From Haematococcus lacustris (Eukaryota > Chlorophyta > Chlorophyceae > Chlamydomonadales > Haematococcaceae), in contig JASKMD010000029.1 in the NCBI GenBank assembly GCA_030144725.1, positions 2,656,346 through 2,720,345 on the forward strand: a DNA stretch of 64,000 bases, read 5' to 3'. The notes under the pieces are model-generated. The model was not told the DNA's origin. It worked only from the letters and a program-made list of their open reading frames with translations, and did no database searches. This document shows positions 46,901 through 56,559 of this stretch, in pieces. Every line of letters begins with the position of its first letter. Position 1 is the first letter of the stretch. The position numbers and the translations under genes were made by a program.

Positions 46901-48716
46901 CCCCTGTGACAGGGCGATGCATAGAGTTGGCATGACAAAACATGCACTAAGCGTAAGCTGATGACAGCTTCAAAAGGGGGGGGCTTGCTGCTGCTTGGCC
47001 TTGGCTGGCTTGTCTCGCAGCCGCTTGTAGCCCAAGCCAGGGTACTCCTTGCCCTTGGCTGGCAGCTTCCCCTGCTCTGGCCAGTAGCACAGCTCCAGTG
47101 GGCGCCACCTGCTCTCCCCAATGCGCTGCATGTTCAGGGCCGCATTGCAGTCCCTGTCCAGCCACCTGCCTGGCTGTGGTGCTGGCTTGGCGTTGGCAGC
47201 CTTGCCTTTGCCCTTTGTGGGCTCAGCTGCCTCTGGCTCAGCCTTGGTGCGCTTGTTTTCGCGGGCTTTCAATCGGAAGCGGATCTTGCTCCGCGGCACT
47301 GGGCCGCTTCCTCGGAGGCATTGCGCCACTAGGCTCATACCTACTAACACCTGCTGAGCTCCTACTTATACCCAGGAGGCGATGTCACTCACTCTCGCAC
47401 TCCCAAAGGGCACAGGGCACTCCGACCAAAGGGCATAGTGCAATCCGACCAAAGGGCACTCCGGCCAGGACTCAATGCCGACCCAAAGGACTCAATGAAC
47501 AGGACCCACACCCCAGCATTGGCCACCCAGTTTAGCACATGCTGCTGTGAACGGAGAGCTGCCGCTGTGGATGCAGCTCAAGGCAAACCGCACCCCCAGC
47601 ATGCTCTGCCTGCTGCTGCTCCCCCCTGCTGCCTCGAAGGTGACTACAGCATGTCCTCAAATACCAGCCGGGTACGCTGGGCTGTGGCTGCTAATGATCA
47701 AGAGCCTGGCTCAGTGCAGTGGCAGCGACAGGGGTCTATCACACAGCGGCGGCCTCTGCAGAGCAGGCGGTCCAGCATGCTCTGCCTCAGCCCCTCCCCA
47801 GGGCTGTCAGCCTCCAGGCCTCCAGGCTCCTCTTCTACACGCCGCAACAGCGTGGTGGTGCCAGGCGACAGGCAGGCAGGCAGGGAGTCGCAGTCCACAG
47901 CTTACCCAGACCCTCGGCTGCTGGGGGAGGCGTTAGACAGGGCCAGCCGCATATCTCGGCTCAGCCGGTCTCACAAGGGCCACTCAGCCGCCCCTCCACA
48001 GCGCTACCATGATGCCCAGCCAGCCTCGACAGAGACCCAGCAGCTGGCAGGTCAGGGGCCAGACCGCCAGCAGGCAGCACCCTGCGAGGGGCTAGTCTCG
48101 CACAGGTCCTCCACCGCCGCCCTTGAGGGATCCATGGAGGTGGCGGGTGTGCAGCCTTTGGAGGCCCCTGAGCAGCCCAACCCACAGTGAGTGCCTGGTT
48201 TCTGCTGCCTTGCGACCGACTTGGCTAGGTGCTCCCTTGGAACTGCTTACCACGGACAGTACCTAACTTGCTGCTGCTGTACATGGTGATAACCCACTCC
48301 TTGGCTCCATGCACAGGAGCATCTTAAGGCGCAGCGCCACGACCGGACGGCCGCCCAACAAATCCGTGTCCCAGCCCTTGGACTGTGAGGAGGCTCCAAG
48401 CCCTGCTTTGGTTCCCCTGCCCTCCACCTCCCAGCGCCAAACCTCATCCAGCCTCCAGGCACCCCTGCCCTCCACCACCCCTCCTGCTGCTCACCCTGAC
48501 CGGCCACACAGCGCCACTGGCGTGCCCAGCCTGGTCTTAGGCCTACAGGCGGCGCGCACCGCCATGCGCAGCGTAGCCCGCGCCCGCCACTCCTTCACCA
48601 CCGTCAGCCAGCAGACGTCTGGTCCACACCCTGCTTTGTATCTCACACCCAACTGGTATGCCCCCAACCTCCTGGCCCTGCCTGAGGCTCAGCAGCTGGA
48701 GGAGCTGGGGGGGTAA
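40955..48716 (+). CDS. PAS-linked class III nucleotide cyclase, copy B (about 1483 aa)
   Basis: Exons: 40955-40996, 41078-42031, 42883-43731, 43877-44113, 44325-44367, 44455-44551, 44685-44736, 44829-44908, 44995-45064, 45142-45246, 45321-45427, 45517-45652, 45863-46014, 46143-46723, 47640-48186, 48317-48716 (TAA). All phases close. The short first exon (MARASEWAEVAVAA) joins a PAS-like segment (VQFNVSVLSSDGQRLLY). A PAC-like stretch (VTVRSIVHPRTRESGLLVVQ) precedes IFPRHVLEFL. Catalytic Asp residues are at about 741 (MDIVGFT, split codon) and 785 (ETAGD). NTASRMES is retained. A tail of about 550 residues, Ser/Pro/Arg-rich and probably disordered, is absent from copy A. No membrane segment. 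The final TAA overlaps a GTAAGC donor-like site, so the true 3' end could be further on. Confidence 0.8.
42254..42930. repeat. 60-bp inverted repeat flanking the transposon in cyclase B intron 2
   Basis: 42254-42313 equals the reverse complement of 42871-42930 with one mismatch. The right arm contains the acceptor TTCGCAG and the first bases of exon 3; the left arm is an inverted duplicate of them. A further perfect 16-bp inverted pair (TGCTGAATGTATAAAA) is at 42202-42217 and 42321-42336. Confidence 0.85.
42335..42855 (-). mobile_element. Non-autonomous Fanzor-like derivative, copy 4 (521 bp)
   Basis: On the minus strand it begins CAAGCGCACCAAGGCTGAGC, encodes only the linker and C-terminal block (PQPGRWVDRDCNAALNMQRI, then GESRWRPLELCYW), stops, and continues through the conserved 3' noncoding region to GAGCCAAGGTG. 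Copy 5 has the same two ends, so this deleted form appears to have moved as a unit. Located in cyclase B intron 2. Confidence 0.7.
46724..47639 (+). other. Cyclase B intron apparently created by insertion
   Basis: The 13-bp sequence CGAAGGTGACTAC occurs at 46719-46731 and 47635-47647. Using GTGACT in the left copy as donor and the AAG of the right copy as acceptor removes 916 bases and joins GEG to DYS in frame. Both coding flanks are in the same frame. The intron contains element copy 5 plus about 380 bases of unassigned sequence. Confidence 0.65.
46734..47255 (-). mobile_element. Non-autonomous Fanzor-like derivative, copy 5 (522 bp)
   Basis: Same ends as copy 4 (CAAGCGCACCAAGGCTGAGC to GAGCCAAGGTG) and very similar throughout. 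Encodes PQPGRWLDRDCNAALNMQRI and GESRWRPLELCYWPEQGKLP. The left end (plus-strand view) lies 3 bases inside the 13-bp direct duplication that brackets the intron. Confidence 0.7.
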
Positions 48717-50463
48717 GCCAGCTGGTCACACATCTCCCTCACACATACACACAAGCATCATTGACACCGGCAGCGCTCCAGTCCAGCATGCTGCAGGTGC
48801 TTCAGAGCCCAGGCCTACCCATGTGTGTTGCAGCTGGCTCAACAGGGGCAGAGTATGCGTGTTGCAGCAATGCCGATTGCAATGATGGTGGTGGTGGCGG
48901 CGGCGGCGGTGGTAGTGGTGGCAGCGGGGGGCTCAGCAGTGTCACACACACACACCACTCACACAGCCGCAGCCTGATCACCATGGTGAGGTCCAATGCC
49001 CGTCTGGGCCCTACATGTCTCTCAGCTGGACCTGCTGACTGCCATAAGGGCTGCCGCAGTGGCGTCCCTGTCTGCTGCCAAGCAGGCTACCGGCTAACAT
49101 CTGCTGCATATCAGACTTACCTTGCTAGTGGTACAGTTTCTCCAGGGTCCTTGAGACCTTGCAACCACACACATCAGCAACATGCAGCATTGCAGGGTAT
49201 GACACGTGCATGCATGCATGCAAATGTATTGCATGCAAATGTGGCAGTGACTGGTCATCAGGCTATCTTTGATATAATCTTGGTACAACTTAGGGAACAC
49301 ATGCACCAGCCAGAGCTTGTTGTCAAGCGTACCAGCCGAGCATTGCACATGTGCCTTTCTTCCTTTCTTCTTCTGATGTTGCTTCTGTTGTGACCGCCAG
49401 GCCAGAGCCTTGCATCCTCCTCCTAAAGCTAGCAGCATGGCATTGTGCAATATGTGTAGTAGCTGGACGTGTCTGTGGCAGCACTAGGAGGTTATGCCAT
49501 GGCTATGGGGTGGAGCCTGGGTGTTGAAGTTAGATAATATTTAGAGGCACACATCATCTGGCTGTTTATTGGGAGCTGTTGGAGTAAGAATGGTTGGATA
49601 TGATACATTAGGAGGTAAGTATGCCAGGCGTGGTCATGCATTACTAACACACGCATCTTGTGACTTTTGATGGGTGCGACAGCCCTGCACATTCATATCA
49701 TGTACGAGCATGGGTACTGCTGGTGCTGCCTGCTGCCAGGCCTTTTGCGAGGTGCCTGTTCTGGTCATGCTGCTGCAGACCACGTGTCAAAGGCTTTCCT
49801 AGCAGCATAACACAAAGATGTGACAGGGACTGGTTTAGATCAACGAGAGGCAACGCAAAATTTATGCAAATGCGGTTTGAGTGTATGTGTCTGGTGTGAA
49901 ATCCACCGCCTCAAAGCCTGGCATGTTGCAACGTGACAGGGACTGGTTTAGATCATGTTAGGTAACGCAAAATTTATGCAAATGCGGTTTGAGCGTGTGT
50001 TTCGTGGTGTGAAATGTTCAAGTGCAATATGTAATCCCTTGCAATGTAAGCTACCGTACTATCTATTTCGATTCGCGAGGCCCCGAAAAATAAAATTAAA
50101 TACTCGTTCCCGACCCAAAAATAAAATTGTTTACTTTTTCCCGATGCAAACAATGCTGCAAAACACAGTTCTGAGGATGTGGGTGTGCTTATAAATATTC
50201 TAGGCTGCCATACCTTGCATAACATGTCAATCCGCCATGGTTTAAACACTTCTTGCACAGGTCACCATGTCATGCTTCCCGGTCACCAAGTCAAAGCCAT
50301 TATGCAAGGGTAGTGTCACCGTGCACCAAGTCACCAAGTCTTGACTTTGCACTAGATAGGGCATTAACCTCCCCCATGAAGTCATGGTGCTCCTGTGGCT
50401 GCTTGCAGTGCCGGCATATCTCTGCATCTTCCTCTGAACACTCAAACTTGCGTGCCCTTGCAG
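48717..50463. other. Region downstream of cyclase B
   Basis: No gene supported. Contains a GGT/GGC repeat at 48889-48930 and two copies of an 83-bp sequence (49818-49900 and 49932-50014, TGACAGGGACTGGTTTAGAT to GTGTGAAA). AT-richer around 50070-50200. Confidence 0.5.
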
Positions 50464-52259
50464 TCACCCATGCCGCAGCTTTGGCCAAGGCAAAGACCCA
50501 GTAGCTGACTTGGTGCGGCCAGCCACCCGAGCTGCTGCCCCGGGTTGGCCAGCCACCCCAGATGCTGACCTGGTGCGGCCAGCCACCCCGGCTGCTGCCC
50601 TGGCCTTGCCAACCACCCCAACAGCTGACTTGTTGTTGCCAGCCACCCCGGCTGCTAACTTGCTACCTACCCACCCCTCGCTGCTGGCACTGCCATCATC
50701 GTTGCTGCCGTCGTCGCCGTTGCTGTTGCCGGCGCTGCTTGTGTTAGCGCTGCTGCTGTTGGCGCTGCTGCTAGTGTTGCACACCAACCGTGCCTGCTTG
50801 CGTGTGGGAGTGGGCGTGGCTTGTCCTGTTGGGGCTGGCTTAGGCTTGTTCTTGGAGCCCAATGGCCTGCCACGTTTGCGAGGGAGGGGGAGGAGGAGGA
50901 TGCGTGCTTGGCGACGCGGCTGGGTCGCGGGCTAGCCCGAGCCCAATGCTAAACAGCTTGCGAGGCCTGCCCGGCCCACGCTTCGCGACAGCCGCATATA
51001 CACGATCGAGAGCCCTTCGATGGAGCATTTCATCATGTTGGTCAACCTGGCGTATCAAATTCTCGGCTGCGTCATCGGCACTGATGCCACGGACCACGAA
51101 GCGATCTATCGCAGCATCATTTACGCAGGTCAAACAATTGTTTGACCACTTCGCGATTTTGTAACAAATCACATTGTTTACTCGTTCGCGACTTCGCGAG
51201 GCTAAAAAAACAATTCGCGGACGCGAATCGAAAGAGAGAGTACGGTATGCCTTTTTATCTGCGACATCTGTTTCCGACCATTGCGCCCTGAAAGAAGGAA
51301 GGGCACAGACTTGCAAACTATGCATAGAATATAGGTTATTACGCATTCAAGGGGGAATCTGACCAAGTGAGGCCTTCCTTGGCTTTCATGATAAGGAAGA
51401 GATGAAGGCTAGGCCCAGCACAGCCTAGCCTAGCTCATCTAAGTATACCGTGTATGTGTGGGTGGCTGTGACTCAGCCAGTCCCAACTAAGAGAGAACCT
51501 ACCCCTGGTAATCAAAACGACGCCGCGTCTCAGCCACGCTGTTATTGTTTGGGTGTCTTACATCCCCGGATAGAAGAACCTGTCAGCTATGCGGTGCAAC
51601 TTGTTTCATTAAATGATGTGCAATGTGTTGAGTGCAATGGCGGCTGACATCTTGACATTCAAATTCATGCCAGTTTTGCTCATGCGGGCCTCGTCGCGGG
51701 AGACCGCCGCGACAGACCTTGCCCAGGAACACCTGCACACAGTCAGTAACAGTCGGCGCAGTGAAATCGACTTACATGGCATGTCAAGCCGATGTAACGA
51801 CGCCCCTCTACGGAAATACACGACGCTCGAGCGTTGCTTGACCCCTTCGTGAGCAGTGCTGATGATTTGGCCACTCTTTAAGGCCACACAAGGTGTGTAG
51901 GCCATTACTATGTTGCCTTGCTGGGCAGGTTGGGTCCGATCCCTCACGCCCGCCCTGCGCTTGCGTGGCGAGCTCGTGTCAAGCTCCGCTGTGGCCCCCT
52001 GCTCCTCAGCTGGAGGGGTGGGCAGCCCAGGGGATGCACTAGCAGCAGCTGCCAGCTGCTGCCAGGGGGGTGCAGCAAGAGGGGTGGGCATCAGCAGCTC
52101 ATTCTCGGCCTGCACCTCCTTAGCGATAGCCTCAGCCTTCTTTGCTGTGGCTATCAAGCCACTGGGACTGTGTAGATAAGCAGCCCTAGGTGATTTTGTT
52201 TGGGCTACATAGTTAGCACGCCGCCGGCTGCGAACCATAGGGGAGACACTTCTAGGCAC
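50464..52259 (-). CDS. Possible AT-hook protein gene, exon structure unresolved
   Basis: Minus-strand open segments at 51609-52259, 50840-51346 and 50464-50862 look protein-like but lie in different frames. The middle one contains AVAKRGPGRPRKLF (about 50959-50985), a canonical AT-hook core. The next frame holds PRKRGRPLGSKNKPKPAP (about 50847-50883), a second AT-hook. Repeats of the GVAGRTRSASGVAG type and a stop at 50464 follow. The upstream segment has SSPRKRRAGVRDRTQ. AT-hooks bind the minor groove of AT-rich DNA, so a chromatin-associated protein is the inference. Splice sites joining the pieces were not settled, and decay is possible. Confidence 0.4.
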
Positions 52260-53039
52260 TTCTAGTGCTTCTAGGCTGGGGCTGGGAGGGGGTGGGAGGG
52301 GTGGGGCTGGGGGTGGGAGGGGGTGGGGGTGGGAGGGGGAGGGAGGGGGTGAGATGACTGTGAGCCAAAGGCTGGTCCGTGAGTGGGCTATGGGTCGCTA
52401 TGGGTCGCTATGGGCGTCAGGCCGGCCGTGGGCGCCTGTAATGCTCGCACCATCCGACCCTGGTGCATAGGCATGTCTCGCGCATCAACATCCTCTCTGC
52501 TGGATGTCCGATGGGTCGTAGATCACCTACCATCTACCAATTCACTTTATGGAGATCTACGCACATGGGAAGCTCCCTACCCATAATCCTCCACATGTCA
52601 CAAGGGCACAGCAGCCAAGCCCAACCCCTCGACACCACAGCTATGCAAGCAGCTACACCGTGATGACAATTGAGCCCTCAATCTTCAGCGTGCAGGGGAG
52701 GCACCTAGCATAGCTGTGATCTTGGCATAGCCGGTCTTTGAGCACTGTCCGCAGTGGCCAAGAAGTACCAGGACCTGGCTTGTAAGCAGGGGTGAGGCCG
52801 AGCACGCAGAGACTAGGAGCAGTAGCTAACATTGAGGCCGTATTGGCTTGTTTGTTGTGACCATTAGCATGCACATCTCAGCCAGAACCCGTATGACTAT
52901 GACTTGAGAGACTATTGGGTCCTCTGATGGATCCAGGGAAAAGCTCAGGCACACTGCAACGACCCACACTCACCATGGCGTCCCCTATAACTAGGGGCAA
53001 CGTTATCTGGAATCCGGACTTGTTGTCCTGCAATCATCC
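52260..53039. other. Intergenic, nothing recognised
   Basis: A G-rich GGGAGGGGGTGGGAGGG tract at 52275-52350 and three GGGTCGCTAT units near 52385. No gene supported. Confidence 0.4.
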
Positions 53040-53900
53040 CATGATGTAAGCAACATCTTGAGCAATGCCTAGTGCACAGATCACTGTGCTACAGGCTGCT
53101 GGGCCTGGGCCTTGGGTGCTCGAACCCGCAGCTACTTGAAGCCCATTGCTGGGTACTTCCTGCCCAGGGCCGGTGCCCTTGTCCGGCATCGCCACCAGCA
53201 CAGCTCCATTAGGCACCATGGGGCCTCTCCTGCCTGCTGAGTTGCAGTCGTTGTCCACACATCTCCCGATGTCACCAGGGGTGGCCTGGTCCAGCTTGGG
53301 GCACCACATGAAGCCCCGCACTGGCTCCAAGCTGCAACGCTGGCTCGCAACGCTGGCTCCAAGCTGGTCGCAAAGATCGTTCCTACCTTCAGGCCTGGTG
53401 GGCTTGCTGCGGTCCAGCTCCTCCTCACAGGGCTGGGGGCTGTTCATAGCTGAGCTGACGCGGCTAGTGCGGAGCTCATCCACTGTCGCCACCTTGCCAG
53501 GCAGCCTGTCCTTGCCGCTGTTGGGCCTCTCCACCACCTTGCGGCATGCCTGCAGCACGGCCTTGGCACCCCACCCACCCCGGGTGCCAATGCCAGCATT
53601 GCCAAAGAACACCACTAGCTGCATGTGCGTCCCCCTCCGCTGGTGAGACTCAATGGCTGCCTCCTCCTCCAGCTGCATGGCACACAAGGCACACAATGTG
53701 CATGACGTCTTGGGAGGGGCTGGGGCCATGGCACGTAGCAGGTCACATGGGCGGCAGTCACTCTGGCACACCCTCCTTACCCTTTGCCATTTGGACACCC
53801 ACCTCCCTGAAGAAGCGCTCCACGCGCGCGCAGCACGCCATACAGCTCTGCCCACGTAGGGGGCAGATACCCCTCAGGTACGAACACGCTTGATGTCTAG
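53040..53900 (-). mobile_element. Fanzor/TnpB-like remnant, family 2 copy 6
   Basis: The minus strand, after an intron end GTGCCATGCAG shared with copy 2, reads LEEEAAIESHQRRGT, VVFFGNAGIGTRGGWGAKAV, VDELRTSRVSSAMNSPQPCE and GFMWCPKLDQATPGDIGRCV, then DNDCNSA, where homology breaks. A short duplication around 53325-53370 disrupts the region before GFMWC. The RuvC-II type Glu is kept; the RuvC-III block is damaged. Its right flank (53066-53130) matches that of copy 2. Confidence 0.65.
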
Positions 53901-54767
53901 TGTTACACATAGCTGCGTCAGCACCTCCCTCATCAGCTCGCAGAGAAAGGATTAGATCCCCTCACAAGGGGTGGTGTTTCGTCTGCTGACACATGCCCCT
54001 CAGCTGCTGCCAGAAAAACCTATCGTTGTGAGCTCACAGCTAGTTTTTGATATCACATCCCTTGAGCAACTTTTTGAGGACATCGGAGGCAACCCAATCA
54101 AGGCATCAATCAAGTTGGATCGACTCCCCACCAGCTCAAGCGCACAGGACCACTCTGCCCAAGGTTGAAGGTCCCTGACAAAGAGGTTATCCTCCCATGT
54201 CAGGGTCGACTCTCCTTCGCACCCACCCTGGGTAGGTACCGCTAGTGCTGCTGATGTCGTTCTTCTAGCACGTGCAAGCTAAACCGGTACATTACAATCA
54301 TCTCCGAGTCCTCAGCCCAGAAGCAATAACGAACATTACCGACAATTGCTACAATCAACTTACACCATGAAAGGTACATTGGGGCACGCCACATGCACCT
54401 ACTCTACATGGCCCGACGATGACTATGCATGCAAGGTATTCTTGTCTGACCTCCTGCCCCTGTGTAACACCATTTCACCATGGCCTATGCAGGCTGTACA
54501 ACACAAAAACAGGCTCAGCGGTGTCTTGGCAATGTCTAAGCTAGCGAAGAGGTACAAGCCAGTGGCTCTTTCCCCTACTTTGTCACGTGGCACCTGTGCC
54601 ATGCAGACAACAACACATGCCTCTTTACCCATAGCCTGGTCTATTAAGTGTCCCACATCACCCACATCACGAGGGACTGATGGTCTTACCATGTCTGAAG
54701 GCATGTCTGTACGTGGCAACCACCCCCAACCAACTCCAATGGCCGCCCTGTGCCACCTCCACTGAGC
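53901..54767. other. Intergenic, 3' side of the minus-strand gene
   Basis: Includes a plus-strand open frame of 139 codons at 54346-54765 with no recognisable domain, and a minus-strand TGTAA at 54292-54296. No gene called. Confidence 0.4.
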
Positions 54768-56059
54768 TCAGGGCGCCAGCCAGGCATTCCTCAACTGCTG
54801 GTACAGAGGCTGGCCCCAGCAGACATGTGTGAGGCTGAATAGGGTGCAGCTGCAGCCCCCAGGCACACTGTTTTGCGTGGTCTTTAGCACGTAGCAGCCA
54901 TCATGGGAGGGCAGGGCGCGCTGGCCTAGGCCCTGTGGCTGCAAGCTGTGGTGGCCTTCCACTAGACTCTGTACGACTAGGCCATAGTGACTGACAATGT
55001 GGGATGGGGTTGACCGAGCAGACCCTGTTGACTGTGCGTAGGTGGCCATGATGCTGGTGGCTGCTGCTGCCTGCTGCTGGCGTCTTTGGAATCGGCGGCG
55101 GCTGCGCGGCATTTCAGGCGCAGTGGAGCCCAACAGGTCAGCAGGAGCCTTGCCTTCCTCTTCACTGCTGCTACTGCTGCTGCTGTCACTGCTGTCACTG
55201 GACCCAGAGCGCATGAGCTGCTGTGCTGCCTGCTGCATCAGATCAGGAGGTGGTTGGGTAGCTGCATGTGCGCAACAGCCGCCTACGTCCACATGCCCCT
55301 GCAAGTCAGCTGAGGATGCCTGCGTGTGTAATGTGAGCTGGCAATCACTGTACAGGCTGCACTCAGGTGAGTTAGTGGCACTGCCTGATGTGTCTGTATC
55401 TGCAGCTCCAGCAGTGAAGGGGCACGCTGCTTTAGGACTGAGTATGGGCCGTACTAAAACAAGCGCGGATGCGCCAGTGGCCAGCACCTGGTTGGCTACA
55501 TGCGGCCAGTTCTGCAAGCATGCAGGAAGCAGCATAGGTCATGTAACTGCTTTGAGCTGTATCCACACCATATGCACACACTATCGTCACTGCACAACCT
55601 ACCGCGGCAGCAGCTTGATCATTAGTCAATGGCTGGGTGCTGAACACTGGCTGTCCTCTGCGGCCAGAATGGACCAGGAGAAGAAGCGATTGCTGCCTGC
55701 TGTTGGCAAGATACTTCACGACTGTCTCCACGCCCTGCACCAACCATCCTGCGGTATGCACACAAATGCCGTCTTGAACCAATGCCCCCAGCTTCCAGAC
55801 ATGTTGCGAGCTCACCTCCAAGGAGCTGGCTTGGCTGGCTCGCTGAACTCCTCAGTACCTCGGTACACTGAGGCGCTGCCTCCAACAAAGAGGCTCCGCA
55901 AGTTATTTCAAGCTCTCTGGAAAACTTGGGGTCATTCCCTGCCCTGCGGTGCCCAACTATGTGCGCACGTCTTCGGAAGCTGGGCTGACAAAGCCCCGCT
56001 TGGCATGGCCATGTCGAAGATGAGCCCGCTCTGACTGTGGTGCGTGACAGGTACAACAT
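54768..56059 (-). CDS. Unrecognised conserved-looking protein, about 377 aa
   Basis: Exons on the minus strand: 55816-56059, 55603-55748 and 54768-55511, phases 1 and 0, donors GTGAGC and GTAGGT. The N terminus (MLYLSRTTVRAGSSSTWPCQ and on to RRRAHIVGHRRAG) is basic and Ser/Thr-rich, compatible with an organelle-targeting peptide. The middle has GWLVQGVETVVKYLANSRQQ and NWPHVANQVLATGASALVLV. A Ser/Glu-rich linker (SSDSSDSSSSSSSEEE) leads to a well-structured end: SHDGCYVLKTTQNSVPGG, then CSCTLFSLTHVCWGQPLYQQ and LRNAWLAP. I do not recognise the family. It lies head to head with CPC1, 500 bases between start codons. Confidence 0.55.
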
Positions 56060-56559
56060 GCCAACCTGCCACACGGTCGCTGCAACACTTGAGTATGAAA
56101 GCACTGCCTGCGCTGCACCGCGTCATATCAAGCCGTGTCGCGTGCGTGTCTCGTGCGTGTGCTTCGTACGCGTTGCGTTTTGGTCGTCTAAACGCCAGGC
56201 TACACGTCAGGCACTCTTACTCAGTCTTCTTTCACCCCACGCACGCTATTGCTACACACTACCACTGTTGCCGTATATTGTTATATGTTGCATGCTTAAT
56301 GTCGCAGGGGGTCTCTTGTGTCTCTGACCCTGGCCTTGGCCCTAACACTGACGCTGGCCTGTTATGATCAGGTGCTCAAAGGACCGTGTGTACAAGAGCT
56401 AATAAGAGCTAACAAGAGCTCCATGCAAATGCAAATGCAAATGTAGTTATATGGCAGAAATGAAATGGCCGCAGTGCGCGTTTTGCCTCCAGCCATGCCG
56501 ACGAACAAGTGTTGAAAGGAGTCGGGCTAGCCACGTGCTAGCCCCGCTTCGAAGCCATC

